Shown here: one piece after another, positions 44,042-53,310 of the stretch | Layout of the letters: the number at the start of each line of letters is the position of its first letter | Position numbering within the stretch: position 1 is the stretch's first letter | From: Rhodopseudomonas sp. | GTDB taxonomy: Bacteria > Pseudomonadota > Alphaproteobacteria > Rhizobiales > Xanthobacteraceae | Direction: 5' to 3' | Assembly: GCF_013377015.1 (NCBI RefSeq) | Contig: NZ_JACABA010000005.1 | Span: 62,001-126,000, forward strand | DNA: 64,000 bases | Notes under the pieces: model-generated | The model's database searches: none | The model's input: only the letters and a program-made list of their open reading frames with translations | What the model was told of the DNA's origin: nothing | Made by a program: the position numbers and the translations under genes

Positions 44042-44527
44042 ATGCAGCGCGCCGACCCGGCCCAGTTCCGCGCCGCCGCATCGCGCTTTGCCACCGGCGT
44101 GACGGTGATCACCGCGCTCGACGCGGCGGGTCGCATCTGCGCCATGACGGCGAACAGCTTCGTTACCGTCAGCCTGTCGCCGCCGACCGTGTTGATCCTG
44201 ACCGTGGCCGGACGGACCCATTCGGCGATCGCCGCGAGCCGCCGCTACGGCGTGAATGTCCTGCCCGAGCGCGGCGCCGCGCTATCGGCGCACTTTGCCG
44301 GCCATCCCGATCCCGAGCTCAGTCCGCGCTACGAATGGACCGACGGGCTTCCGCGGCTCGCCGATTGTCTGGCGTTCTTCGCCTGCGATGTGGTGCGGGA
44401 GATCACGCTGAACGATCACACCATGTTCGTCGCGGAGGTGACCACCTGCGACCATCGCGACAGCGCGCCGCTGGTGTTCTTCGGCAGCCGCTATCATCAA
44501 GGCGCCGGCAAGCCCGCCGAAACCTGA
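44042..44527 (+). CDS. Flavin reductase, StyB-like
   Basis: A 161-aa flavin reductase of the HpaC/StyB fold. The N-terminus FRAAASRFATGVTVITALDAAGRICAMTANSFVTVSL is the family opening, with the flavin-binding TANSF. A histidine in GRTHSAI and YHQGAG near the end complete the usual pattern. It would oxidise NADH and pass reduced FAD to the StyA-like oxygenase. Separate StyA and StyB proteins are the classic arrangement. It starts 2 bases past the EthD stop, so coupling is very likely. Confidence 0.92.
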   Translation: MQRADPAQFRAAASRFATGVTVITALDAAGRICAMTANSFVTVSLSPPTVLILTVAGRTHSAIAASRRYGVNVLPERGAALSAHFAGHPDPELSPRYEWTDGLPRLADCLAFFACDVVREITLNDHTMFVAEVTTCDHRDSAPLVFFGSRYHQGAGKPAET

Positions 44528-44574
44528 TTGGATCGAACGGATGGGCGGCGTGCGTGGCGCGCCGCCCGATTGCC

Positions 44575-45174
44575 TCAGCCGTGCAATTTGATCGCGGTCT
44601 CGGCGATGGTCTTGCCCTGATAGCGCGCGCCGGCGAGTTCATTGACGCTGGGCTGTCGCGAGCCGTCGCCGCCGGCGATCGTGGTCGCGCCGTAGGGCGA
44701 GCCGCCGGTGACTTCGTCGAGTTTCATCTGGCCCTGGAAGCCGTAGTTCAACCCGACCACCACCATGCCGAAATGCAGCAGGTTGGTGATGATCGAGAAC
44801 AGCGTGGTTTCCTGGCCGCCATGCTGGGTCGCGGTCGAGGTGAAGGCGCCGCCGACCTTGCCGTGCAGCGCGCCCTTCGCCCACAGGCCGCCGGCCTGGT
44901 CGAGGAAGTTCGCCATCTGCGACGTCATTCGGCCGAACCGGGTGCCGCTGCCGACGATGATGGCGTCGTAATTGGCGAGATCGGCGATGGTGGCGACCGG
45001 CGCTGCCTGGTCGAGCTTGTAGTGCGAGGCTTTCGCCACGTCGGGCGGCACCAGTTCGGGCACCCGCTTGATATCGACTGTCGCACCCGCTTCGCGCGCG
45101 CCTTCGGCGACCGCATTCGCCATGGTTTCGATGTGGCCGTAGGCGGAATAATAGAGCACGAGTACTTTAGCCAT
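44575..45174 (-). CDS. wrbA: NAD(P)H:quinone oxidoreductase, WrbA type
   Basis: A 199-aa flavodoxin-like FMN quinone reductase. The FMN-phosphate loop [17 protein letters not shown] is at residues 5-21, [19 protein letters not shown] follows near residue 78, and [13 protein letters not shown] near 112. WrbA reduces quinones by two electrons and limits redox cycling. ATG at 45174 is the family start; the longer frame overlaps the repeat. It is convergent with the flavin reductase gene. Quinone reduction could support aromatic oxidation next door, but that is only proximity. Confidence 0.95.
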   Translation of the reverse strand: MAKVLVLYYSAYGHIETMANAVAEGAREAGATVDIKRVPELVPPDVAKASHYKLDQAAPVATIADLANYDAIIVGSGTRFGRMTSQMANFLDQAGGLWAKGALHGKVGGAFTSTATQHGGQETTLFSIITNLLHFGMVVVGLNYGFQGQMKLDEVTGGSPYGATTIAGGDGSRQPSVNELAGARYQGKTIAETAIKLHG

Positions 45175-45210
45175 GATGGTCTCCGTTGGATGAAGGATTG
45201 AAGAAGTGTT

Positions 45211-45292
45211 CGTCATTGCGAGCGAAGCGAAGCAATCCAGGGCTGCGAGTCAGAGCTGGATTGCTTCGTCGCAACAGCTCCTCGCAATGACG
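45211..45292. repeat. REP-like palindromic repeat, type A copy 3
   Basis: Opens CGTCATTGCGAGCGAAGCG and closes CTCCTCGCAATGACGA, with inner arms AGCAATCCAG and CTGGATTGCT. It is the cleanest of the three type A copies (others at 9375 and 13995). It lies between wrbA and the pirin gene. Confidence 0.9.
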
Positions 45293-45319
45293 AGCGAGAG
45301 GATCGTGGTGTTGTTCAGC

Positions 45320-46018
45320 TTACGCCGCGTCGACCAAGACCAGTTCGGAATCCTCCAGCGCGGTGATGGTCAGCGTGGCCTCGTCGCTGATCGCCGCACC
45401 GTCGCGGGCATTGACCCGCACGCCGTTGACCTCGACGCTGCCGACGGCGGGAACCAGATAGAGATGCCGCGTTTTGTCGGGCGCATATTCCGCGCTCTCG
45501 CCGGCCTTCAGCGTGGTCGCCAGAACCCTTGCGTCGGCGCGGATTGGCAATGCGTCGACGTCGGACGCAAAGCCGCTGGCGATGGTGACGAGCTTGCCGG
45601 AGCGGTCCGATTTCGGGAACGGCTTGGCACCCCAGGTCGGCTGGCCGCCGTCTTGCGTCGGCTCGATCCAGATCTGGAAGATCCGCGTGGTGCCCGGCTC
45701 AAGATTGTATTCGGAGTGCCGCACGCCTGAGCCTGCGCTCATCACCTGGACGTCGCCAGCCTCGGTACGGCCGTTGTTGCCGAGCGAGTCCTGATGGGTG
45801 ATGGCGCCGTCGCGGACATAGGTGATGATTTCCATGTTCTTGTGCGGGTGCGCCGGAAAGCCGGTGTTGGACTGGATCTCGTCGTCGTTCCAGACCCGCA
45901 GGGCGCCGTGTCCCATGTTGGCGGGGTCGTAATAATTGGCGAACGAGAAGTGATGCTTGGCCTTCAGCCAGCCGTGGTCGGCACCGCCGAGTTTTGCGAA
46001 GGGGCGAAGTTCGATCAT
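45320..46018 (-). CDS. Pirin-family bicupin protein
   Basis: A 232-aa bicupin. The metal site is visible: FPAHPHKNMEIITYV near residue 55 (His, His) and GSGVRHSEYN with the distal His near 100. Some pirins act as quercetin 2,3-dioxygenases, others as redox-sensing regulators. ATG at 46018 with GGAGACAG ahead is preferred over one 4 codons earlier. It is divergent from a LysR gene whose likely operator lies in the spacer; co-expression of pirins with such regulators is common in proteobacteria. Confidence 0.92.
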   Translation of the reverse strand: MIELRPFAKLGGADHGWLKAKHHFSFANYYDPANMGHGALRVWNDDEIQSNTGFPAHPHKNMEIITYVRDGAITHQDSLGNNGRTEAGDVQVMSAGSGVRHSEYNLEPGTTRIFQIWIEPTQDGGQPTWGAKPFPKSDRSGKLVTIASGFASDVDALPIRADARVLATTLKAGESAEYAPDKTRHLYLVPAVGSVEVNGVRVNARDGAAISDEATLTITALEDSELVLVDAA

Positions 46019-46100
46019 GTCTGTCTCCATTCATTGGCACCCGAAGGTGCTGATGACTTGCGTTGGCAGACTGGATAAGGCTTTCGCTTTGGTGCATAAA

Positions 46101-46130
46101 TAGAAACTATTGAAACTCATTGTTTCTAAT
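46101..46130. promoter_or_regulatory. Candidate LysR operator in the pirin/LysR spacer
   Basis: GAAAC (46112-46116) and GTTTC (46122-46126) are inverted around TCATT, and TAGAAAC (46101-46107) also pairs with GTTTCTA (46122-46128). The region is AT-rich and ends 20 bases before the LysR start. Confidence 0.5.
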
Positions 46131-46149
46131 TATAAGCCTAAGGCCGATC

Positions 46150-47073
46150 ATGGCGAAACTCCCGGATTTCGAGGCGCTGGCGATCTTCGCCAAGGTGGTG
46201 GAGCTGCGCTCCTTCGCCGGTGCGGCGGCCGAACTGACCCTGTCCAAGGCCACGGTGTCGAAGGCCGTCACCCGGCTCGAAGCCCGGCTCGGCGCCCGGC
46301 TGTTCAACCGGACCTCGCGGCGGTTGGCGCTGACTGATGCCGGTCAAAAACTGGCGGAGCGGGCGACGCAATTGCTGGCCGACGGCGAGGCGGCGGAAAA
46401 CGAGGCGCTGGCGCAGTCGGCGGCGCCGCGCGGGCTGGTGCGGCTGGCGGTGCCGATGACTTTCGGGGTCAAAGTGGTGGCGCCGCTGCTGCCGGAGTTC
46501 CTCGCCCTTTATCCCGAGGTGGCGATCGATCTGCATCTGTCCGATGCGATGGTCGATCTGATCGGCGAGGGCTTCGACGCCGGGGTGCGGATCGCGACCC
46601 TGCCGGATTCCTCGCTGATGGCGCGGCGGCTGTGCGCGATGCCGCGCTACACCGTGGCGTCGAAGGCCTATCTGGCGCGCCACGGCCGGCCGACCCATCC
46701 GATGCATCTCGCCCAGCATCGCTGCCTCGGTTACGCCTACCTGTCTACGCCCGGCGCCTGGCACTACAGCAACGCTGCCGGCGAACAAGCCACGGTGCGG
46801 CCGTCCGGGCCGCTGCGGGTCAATAATGGCGAGGCACTGCTGCCCGCGGTGATCGCCGGGCTCGGCATCGCCGACCTGCCGGAATTCATCGTCGGCGATG
46901 CGCTTGCGGCCGGCGAGGTCGAGGTGATCCTGCAGGGCTGGCACCAGCGCGAGGGCGCGGTGCATCTGGTGACGCCGCCCGGCGGCCCGCGGCCGGCGCG
47001 GGTCGAGGCGCTCGCTGCCTATCTGGCCGACAAGCTCGGCCGGCCGCGCCGCGCCGGCCTCAGTTCAGCGTGA
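46150..47073 (+). CDS. LysR-family regulator (divergent from pirin)
   Basis: A 307-aa LysR-type regulator. The DNA-binding domain is at residues 1-60 (FEALAIFAKVVELRSFAGAA, SKATVSKAVTRLEARLGA), then the effector domain from about residue 92. This DsdC/PA-type subfamily commonly sits next to pirin or quinone-reductase genes. ATG at 46150 is the standard start (MAKLPDFEAL); the frame extends 10 codons earlier. The 3' end overlaps the convergent DsbD-domain gene by 14 bases. Confidence 0.9.
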   Translation: MAKLPDFEALAIFAKVVELRSFAGAAAELTLSKATVSKAVTRLEARLGARLFNRTSRRLALTDAGQKLAERATQLLADGEAAENEALAQSAAPRGLVRLAVPMTFGVKVVAPLLPEFLALYPEVAIDLHLSDAMVDLIGEGFDAGVRIATLPDSSLMARRLCAMPRYTVASKAYLARHGRPTHPMHLAQHRCLGYAYLSTPGAWHYSNAAGEQATVRPSGPLRVNNGEALLPAVIAGLGIADLPEFIVGDALAAGEVEVILQGWHQREGAVHLVTPPGGPRPARVEALAAYLADKLGRPRRAGLSSA

Positions 47074-47893
47074 CGTTGAATTCATAGGCCCGGCCGGGCC
47101 CGACCAGGGTGAGCTTCAGCGTCGCGCCTTCCGGATGCGCGCCGGGCGGCAGGCCGTCGAGCGCAAAGGTAAAGCGCTTCACCCCGGCGGGCGCGTCGTC
47201 GAGCAGCGTCGGCACCGGGAACGACCAGTCCGGTGTCGGACCCTCGACGAACAGGCTCACCTCGCTGGCGGCGGGCGCGATCACATCGACCCAGACTTCG
47301 CCGCCATTGCGTTTGACCTCGCGGATCGTCACCGGGTTGGGATCGCCGATCGTGGCCGGCACCGGCACGGTGTCGAGCGCGGCCAACAGTGCGCCGTCCT
47401 GGGTGCTGGCGACGCTGACAAACGCCAGTTCGGGACTGGCCTCGACCGGAACGCAGAGCTTTTCGCAGACCGCGTAATCGACCTTGGCGCGCAGCGTCAC
47501 CGGCTTGTCGGCATTCTTCGCCACGATCCGCAGCGGCAATACCACCTGCTTCTTGTAGCCGAGCGAATGGCCGCCGGCGCCGTCCTCGAATGCGGTCGGG
47601 GCCGGCCACAGGATGGTCACGGTTTCGATATTCTCGGACTTGCTGAAATCGAACCGCGGCGGCACGCCGGAATCCCCGGGGGCGCGCCAGTAGGTTTTCC
47701 ATCCCGGCTGCAACTGGAATGCGATGCCGCCGAGCAACACGGCGCCGCTGCGCGAGCCGGCGATCAATCTTACCGCTGAATGGCTGTCGCTGATCCAGGG
47801 CGAGCTATCGTCGGCGTGCGCGCTGTCGCTCAGCACGGCTGCGAATGCCGCGACGGCGACCAACAGGGCACGAACAGGAACCATTGCGATCAT
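47060..47893 (-). CDS. Exported DsbD N-terminal-domain protein (stand-alone)
   Basis: A 277-aa exported protein. A signal peptide spans residues 7-27. The mature part matches the DsbD alpha domain (immunoglobulin-like, also called DsbC_N): GIAFQLQPGWKTYWRAPGDSGVPPRFDF, and the redox CEKLC in VDYAVCEKLCVPVEA. Full DsbD has this domain followed by eight membrane helices and a thioredoxin domain; both are missing. So the electron donor for this Cys pair must be another protein. Sometimes linked with copper resistance (ScsB-like). Weak ribosome site; ATG three codons later possible. Confidence 0.85.
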   Translation of the reverse strand: MIAMVPVRALLVAVAAFAAVLSDSAHADDSSPWISDSHSAVRLIAGSRSGAVLLGGIAFQLQPGWKTYWRAPGDSGVPPRFDFSKSENIETVTILWPAPTAFEDGAGGHSLGYKKQVVLPLRIVAKNADKPVTLRAKVDYAVCEKLCVPVEASPELAFVSVASTQDGALLAALDTVPVPATIGDPNPVTIREVKRNGGEVWVDVIAPAASEVSLFVEGPTPDWSFPVPTLLDDAPAGVKRFTFALDGLPPGAHPEGATLKLTLVGPGRAYEFNVTLN

Positions 47894-48026
47894 CTGACGT
47901 CTTTAGGTCCTAGGCCGCGCCCGAACCATTGAATTGGCTGTGATCCAATCCTTGTCGCAGGCCGGAAGCTTGATTGACACGATTGCCACCCAATATCAGG
48001 ATGTACACGAACCTGAGAGTGCTCTG

Positions 48027-48668
48027 ATGGACCCGAAACCCAAAAGGACCAAGCGCACGGCAGCCAAAGGGGCGGAAGAAGCCTCCAGCCGCGGCTATCT
48101 CGACGGGCAATTGCTGATCGCGATGCCGGTGATGGAAGACGAACGGTTCGCGCGGTCGGTGATCTATGTCTGTGCGCATTCCTCGGAAGGCGCCATGGGC
48201 ATCATCGTCAACCGGCCGGCCGGTAGCATCGATTTTCCGGAATTGCTGGTGCAGCTCGACATCATCGAAAAGGCCGACCAGATCAAGCTGCCGGAAAACG
48301 CCGAAACCATGAAAGTGCTGAAGGGCGGGCCGGTTGAAACCGGGCGCGGATTCGTACTGCATTCGAGCGATTTCTTTATCAAGGACGCCACGCTGCCGAT
48401 CGACGACGGCATCTGTCTGACCGCGACGGTGGACATTTTGAAGGCGATCGCCAAGGGCGCCGGGCCAAAACACGCAATTCTTGCGCTCGGCTATGCCGGC
48501 TGGGCGCCGGGGCAGCTTGAAACCGAGATCCAGGACAATGGCTGGCTGCACTGCGCCGCCGACGCCGACCTGATCTTCGGCAGCGACGTCGAGGACAAAT
48601 ACGATCGCGCGATGCACAAGATCGGCATTGAGCCCGGCATGCTGTCGAACGAAGCCGGCCACGCGTAG
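48027..48668 (+). CDS. YqgE/AlgH family protein (UPF0301)
   Basis: A 213-aa protein. [26 protein letters not shown] and [13 protein letters not shown] are the family signature at residues 24-62. [14 protein letters not shown] near 98 and [17 protein letters not shown] near 155 complete it. AlgH/YqgE is widespread but its function is unsettled; it has been linked to alginate regulation and redox or transcription control. ATG at 48027 (MDPKPKR) is preferred over 31 codons of upstream frame. Single gene, divergent from the DsbD-domain gene. Confidence 0.93.
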   Translation: MDPKPKRTKRTAAKGAEEASSRGYLDGQLLIAMPVMEDERFARSVIYVCAHSSEGAMGIIVNRPAGSIDFPELLVQLDIIEKADQIKLPENAETMKVLKGGPVETGRGFVLHSSDFFIKDATLPIDDGICLTATVDILKAIAKGAGPKHAILALGYAGWAPGQLETEIQDNGWLHCAADADLIFGSDVEDKYDRAMHKIGIEPGMLSNEAGHA

Positions 48669-48692
48669 GATTGCGCGCCATTGAGCGCACGG

Positions 48693-48790
48693 CCGTCATC
48701 GCCCGGCTTGACTGGGCGACCCAGTATTCCAGAGCGCAAGTGCTAGAGTCGCAACACTGTGACGTACTGGATCCTCCGCTTTCGCGGAGG
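48693..48790. repeat. REP-like repeat, type D, between genes
   Basis: Contains GTCATCGCCCGGCTTGACTG with its partner GGGCGAC, then ATTCCAGAG and TACTGGATCC, then GCTTTCGCGGAGG. Such 'CCGGGCTTGACC...ATCCA' elements are scattered repeats in this group. A relative lies at 57716-57805. Confidence 0.6.
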
Positions 48791-48837
48791 CTGACAGTTA
48801 GAGGCGCGCCGCCGCATCGTGCAACCTCTGCGCCGCG

Positions 48838-51714
48838 CTAGCCCGCCGCTTCCAGCCTCTCTTCGGCCAGCAGCCGCATTGCGGCGTCGGCATCCATTGG
48901 CTCGCCGAAGGCGAAGCCCTGGGCGTATTCGCAGCCGAGTTGATACAGCTCCACGGCATCGGAGTCAGTCTCCGCGCCTTCGGCCACCACTTCCATGCCG
49001 AGATCGTGCGCCATCGCAATGATCGATTTCAGGATCACCGGTCGCGTGCCGCGGGTGGTGGTACGGACGAACGACTGGTCGATCTTGATGGTGTCGAACG
49101 GGAAGCGCTGCAGATAGGCCAGCGAGGAATGCCCGGTGCCGAAATCGTCGAGCGACAGCCCGGTGCCGAGTTCGCGGATCCGCGTCAGCATTTGCGCCGC
49201 ATGTTCCGGATTTTCCATCACCATCGATTCAGTTAGTTCGAGCTTCAGCGTGCCGCGCGCCACCGACGACCGCGACAGCACGGTGCGAATGTCGTGCAGC
49301 AGATCGTGCCGCAGCAACTGCCGCGAGGAGACGTTGACGCTGGCGAAAATCGGTTCGCGGGAGCGCATCGCGCGCTGCCAGATCGACAGCTGCTTGGCGG
49401 TCTGGTCCATGACGAACAGGCCGAGTTCGATGATCAGCCCGATTTCCTCGGCGATCGAAATGAATTCGACCGGCGACATCCTTCCCAGTTTCGGGTGATC
49501 CCAGCGCGCCAGCGCCTCGAAGCCGGCGATCGAGCGGTCTTCCAGCCGCACGATCGGCTGATACAGAATGGTGATTTCCTGCCGCTCGATGGCGCGGCGC
49601 AGTTCGGATTCCAGCGTCAGGCGATCCGACTTGCGCGCCCGCATCGCCGGCTTGTAGACGTCGATGCGGTCGCCGCCGATCCGCTTACTGTGATACATCG
49701 CCAGCTCGGCGTCCTTGATGATCTCGTCCGAGAGCTGGGTCTGCGGATCGCTCAGCGCCAGTCCGATCGAGGCGGTGAGAAAGATCTCGCGGTCGTTGAA
49801 GGCGATCGGGGCGCGGATGGTCTTGCGAATGGTTTCGGCGAAGGCGGTGATCTTCGCCGGGTCCTGTTCCGAAAGCAGGATCAGGCCGAACTGGTCGCCG
49901 GCGAGCCGCGCCAAGGTGTCCTGCGGCTTCAGGATCCGGGTCAACCGCCGCGCCAATGTCAGCAAAATCGAATCGCCGACTGCGATGCCGACCGAATCAT
50001 TGACCTGCTTGAAGCGGTCGAGGTCGATCACCATCAGCGTCGGACGCAGGCTCGGCATGGTCTTGGCGAAATTGGCGACGGCGCCCAATCGATCGATGAA
50101 CAGCTTGCGGTTCGGCAGGCCGGTGAGGTTGTCGTGCACGGAATCGTGCAGCATCCGCTCCTCGGCGTTCTTCTGCTCGGTGACGTCGGTCAGGGTGCCG
50201 ACCACGCGCGACACCTCGCCGTCGGAGCCGACCACCGGGCGCGCCTTCAGGGCGAACCACATGAAGTGGCCGTCGGGCGTGCGCAGCCGGAAATCCTGGG
50301 TCAGCCGACCGCGGCGCTGGTCGAGCACGCTGTCGAGCGCGGCGCGGAAGCGGTCCTGGTCGAGCGGATGCAGCACTTCCAGCCATTTCGCCGCGGAGCC
50401 TTCCAGCGTGCCGCGCTTCAGCCCGAGCAACGCCTCGGTCTCCGGGCTGGTGAACACCTTGTCGGCGGAGACGTCCCAGTCCCAGATCAGGTCGCCGGAG
50501 CCGGTCAGCGCCAGCGCGCGGCGCTCGACGTCGGAGACCACACCGGAGGCGGCGCTGCCGCCGGCGAAGGCGTGCTGCATCACCGTGAAGCCGATCAGCA
50601 TCACGATCAACACCAAGCCGCCGAGCAGCGCTGGGCCGACGATGTCGTTGGTGACGCTGCCCGCCACCGCCATGCCCGACGCGATCACCCACACCACCAG
50701 CAGGAACCAGGTCGGGATCAGCAGCACCGCGCGGTCGAAACCGTGGGTCGACAGATACAGGATCAGCGCGAAGCCGGCGAAGGCGATCAGCACCAGCGAG
50801 ATCCGCGCGATCCCCGAGGCCACCGCGGGATCGAACAGCGCCAGCGCCACCAGGGAGCCGAGGAAGGCGAGCCAGCCCAGCGTGATGTGCGAGTAGCGCA
50901 CGTGCCAGCGGCTGAGATTGAGATAGGCGAACAGGAACACCAGCAGCGTCGCGGCGAGGATGGCTTCGCCGGAGGCACGCCAGACCCGCTCGGCGCCGGC
51001 CGACATGTCCAGCACCTTGCCCCAGAAACCGAAATCGATGCCGATATAGACCAGTACCGCCCAGGCCAGCGCCGCCGCGGCGGGGAACATGATGCTGCCC
51101 TTGACCACGAACAGGATCGTCAGCACCAGCGCCAGCAGGCCGGAGATGCCGATCACGATGCCCTGGTACAGGGTGAACGAATTGACCTTGTCCTTGTAGG
51201 CTTCGGGTTCCCACAGATAGAGCTGAGGCAGCTTGTCGGTGCGCAGTTCGGCGACGAAGGTGATCACCGCGCCGGGATCGAGCGTGATGCGGAAGATGTC
51301 GGCGGTGGCGGAGTCCTGGCGCTCCGGACGGTCGCCGGTGGACGGCGTGATGGTGGCGATTCGCGACAGTCCGAGATCGGGCCACAGCAATCCCGACGAC
51401 ACGATGCGGTAATGCGGCGCCACGATCAGGCGGTCGAGCTGGTCGTCGGTGTTGTTGGCGAGCGCGAACACCACCCAGTTCTGTCCGCCTTCGCGGGCGC
51501 GCACTTCAACGCGACGGACGATGCCGTCGGTGCCGGGCGCTGTCGATACTTGGATGCGGTCGGTGTCGCTGCGCTGATGATCGAGCACCGCGGTGAGGTC
51601 GATCGCGGGCGCGTCGCTGCGGACGCTGACGGCGTCGACCGCGTGTGCCTTCGGTGAGGCCGCAATCATCATGAGACCCAGCGCCAGCGGCGCAAGGTAC
51701 CTGATTAGACGCAA
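48838..51714 (-). CDS. Membrane GGDEF/EAL protein, probable cyclic di-GMP phosphodiesterase
   Basis: A 958-aa multidomain protein. A signal peptide, a periplasmic beta-rich sensor (about 25-180) and seven membrane helices (about 195-400) resemble 7TMR-DISM receptors. A PAS domain (about 430-540) follows, then GGDEF and EAL domains. The GGDEF motif reads AGDQF, so the cyclase is probably inactive. The EAL part looks intact: FEALARW, SVNVSSR, LELTES, DDFGTG, IKIDQS, VAEGAE and AQGF supply metal and catalytic residues. TTG at 51714 with GGAG upstream gives the best signal-peptide start; ATG at 51756 is an alternative. Confidence 0.9.
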   Translation of the reverse strand: MRLIRYLAPLALGLMMIAASPKAHAVDAVSVRSDAPAIDLTAVLDHQRSDTDRIQVSTAPGTDGIVRRVEVRAREGGQNWVVFALANNTDDQLDRLIVAPHYRIVSSGLLWPDLGLSRIATITPSTGDRPERQDSATADIFRITLDPGAVITFVAELRTDKLPQLYLWEPEAYKDKVNSFTLYQGIVIGISGLLALVLTILFVVKGSIMFPAAAALAWAVLVYIGIDFGFWGKVLDMSAGAERVWRASGEAILAATLLVFLFAYLNLSRWHVRYSHITLGWLAFLGSLVALALFDPAVASGIARISLVLIAFAGFALILYLSTHGFDRAVLLIPTWFLLVVWVIASGMAVAGSVTNDIVGPALLGGLVLIVMLIGFTVMQHAFAGGSAASGVVSDVERRALALTGSGDLIWDWDVSADKVFTSPETEALLGLKRGTLEGSAAKWLEVLHPLDQDRFRAALDSVLDQRRGRLTQDFRLRTPDGHFMWFALKARPVVGSDGEVSRVVGTLTDVTEQKNAEERMLHDSVHDNLTGLPNRKLFIDRLGAVANFAKTMPSLRPTLMVIDLDRFKQVNDSVGIAVGDSILLTLARRLTRILKPQDTLARLAGDQFGLILLSEQDPAKITAFAETIRKTIRAPIAFNDREIFLTASIGLALSDPQTQLSDEIIKDAELAMYHSKRIGGDRIDVYKPAMRARKSDRLTLESELRRAIERQEITILYQPIVRLEDRSIAGFEALARWDHPKLGRMSPVEFISIAEEIGLIIELGLFVMDQTAKQLSIWQRAMRSREPIFASVNVSSRQLLRHDLLHDIRTVLSRSSVARGTLKLELTESMVMENPEHAAQMLTRIRELGTGLSLDDFGTGHSSLAYLQRFPFDTIKIDQSFVRTTTRGTRPVILKSIIAMAHDLGMEVVAEGAETDSDAVELYQLGCEYAQGFAFGEPMDADAAMRLLAEERLEAAG

Positions 51715-51836
51715 GGTCGGTTCTCCGCGTTCACATCGGTCGGCAGGCGCGGCCATGCGCGCATCGGTCGCAGCATAAATGACATGAATACGAGACAAAA
51801 CATAGGCTTTACAGCCCCGCCACCAACGGTCACGTC

Positions 51837-52835
51837 TCAAACCGTCAACACAATTTTGCCAATATGTTGGCTGCTTTCCATCCGCCGGTGCGCATCGGCG
51901 GCCTGCGCGAGCGGGAAGGTGCCATCGATCAGCGGCTTGACCCGGCCGTCCCGCAGCAGCGGCATCACCTTGGCCTCGATCGCCGCGACCATCGCCGCTT
52001 TGTCGGCGTTGCTGCGCGGCCGCAGCGTCGAGCCGGTGTGATGCAGTCGCTTCATCATCAGCTTGGCGAAATTCACCGTCGCCTTCGGGCCGTTGAGAAA
52101 GGCAATCTGCACGATCCGCCCGTCGATCGCCGCGGCGTCGTAGTTGCGCTCGATATAGTCGCCGCCGACCATGTCGAGAATCAGTTCGACGCCCTTGCCG
52201 CCGGTGATCTCCTTGACCACGGCGACGAAATCCTCGGTCTTGTAGTTGATCGCGCGCGCCGCGCCGAGCTTAAGGCAGGCATCGGCCTTGTCCTGCGAGC
52301 CGACGGTGACGATCACCTTTGAGCCGAGCGCGGTGGCGAGCTGGATCGCCATCGTGCCGATTCCCGAGGAGCCGCCGTGGATCAGCAGGGTTTCGCCGGG
52401 CTGCAACGCGCCGCGCTCGAACACATTGTGCCACACCGTCATCAGGGTTTCGGGGGCGGCGCCGGCCTCGATCATCGAAAAACCGGCGGGCACCGTCATC
52501 GCTTGCGCATCCGGCGCGATGCAATATTCGGCGTAGCCGCCGCCGGCCACCAGCGACATCACCTTGTCGCCGAGCTTGTGTTTGGTGACGCCGTCGCCGA
52601 GCGCGACGACCTCGCCGGCGATCTCGAGGCCGGGAAGGTCGCTGGCGCCGGGCGGCGGCGGATAGCTGCCGGACCGCTGCGCGACGTCGGGGCGGTTGAC
52701 GCCGGCGGCGTGGACCTTGACCAGGATCTCGTTCGGACCGGGTTTCGGCACCGCGCGGGTCTCGGGCAGCAGCACCTCGGGTCCACCGGGCTTGCTGATG
52801 CCGATAACGGTCATTTGCGCGGGCAGCTGTTCCAT
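51837..52835 (-). CDS. NAD(P)H:quinone oxidoreductase, zeta-crystallin/PIG3 type
   Basis: A 332-aa medium-chain dehydrogenase/reductase without catalytic zinc. GVNRPDVAQRSGSYPPPPG near residue 45 is the PIG3/quinone-reductase hallmark, and the NADP loop is LIHGGSSGIGTMAIQLATALG near 150. The C-terminus ends HRRMESSQHIGKIVLTV, typical. It reduces quinones or enals with NADPH. ATG at 52835 (MEQLPAQMTV) fits; a second ATG lies 7 codons in. The 139-codon upstream extension of the frame is antisense to the DUF1192 gene and rejected. Confidence 0.94.
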   Translation of the reverse strand: MEQLPAQMTVIGISKPGGPEVLLPETRAVPKPGPNEILVKVHAAGVNRPDVAQRSGSYPPPPGASDLPGLEIAGEVVALGDGVTKHKLGDKVMSLVAGGGYAEYCIAPDAQAMTVPAGFSMIEAGAAPETLMTVWHNVFERGALQPGETLLIHGGSSGIGTMAIQLATALGSKVIVTVGSQDKADACLKLGAARAINYKTEDFVAVVKEITGGKGVELILDMVGGDYIERNYDAAAIDGRIVQIAFLNGPKATVNFAKLMMKRLHHTGSTLRPRSNADKAAMVAAIEAKVMPLLRDGRVKPLIDGTFPLAQAADAHRRMESSQHIGKIVLTV

Positions 52836-52935
52836 GATTTGTCCTTGGCAGGGGCGGGCGAAGCTGCCCCTGATTAGACAGCCGCGGCGTGGCTGGCAAC
52901 CACGTCCGGAACCGCGTAGTGGCAGGACAGACAAG

Positions 52936-53127
52936 ATGGCGATCGACGACGACGACAAACCGCGAAAGAAAATCAGCCACGAGATCGGACAGGATCTGTC
53001 GTTGCTGTCGGTCGAGGAACTTGGCGACCGTATTGCGCTATTGACCGCCGAGATCGCGCGGCTGCAATCGGCGCAGACCATGAAGCGCGCCACCCGCGAC
53101 GCTGCCGATCGGTTTTTCAAGACCTGA
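52936..53127 (+). CDS. DUF1192 small protein
   Basis: A 63-aa protein: acidic opening MAIDDDDKPRKK, then GQDLSLLSVEELGDRIALL and a helix EIARLQSAQTMKRATRDAAD ending FFK. This is the DUF1192 pattern, restricted mainly to alphaproteobacteria and often encoded next to rcdA (DUF1465), as here with 430 bases between. It looks like a short coiled-coil protein. Function unknown. Confidence 0.88.
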   Translation: MAIDDDDKPRKKISHEIGQDLSLLSVEELGDRIALLTAEIARLQSAQTMKRATRDAADRFFKT

Positions 53128-53310
53128 GTGGCGGAAGACCTCGAACGGCGAGTAGAGATCGGAAGACGGCTTCGTAGTCGCCATTCGGCCGGCACTACCC
53201 GCCTACGATAGCGTTGTGTCGTTTCGGCACAGCGGCGCGGGATGGCAAACAAAGTCCCAACAAAACCGCTCGTTTACGCGACGTTAAGCCTTCCGAGGTA
53301 TTACTTCATT

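Noticed and set aside
49294-51657. 787-codon plus-strand frame over the GGDEF/EAL gene
   Set aside because: Antisense shadow; it reads as His/Gln/Arg-rich low-complexity and lacks a ribosome site.
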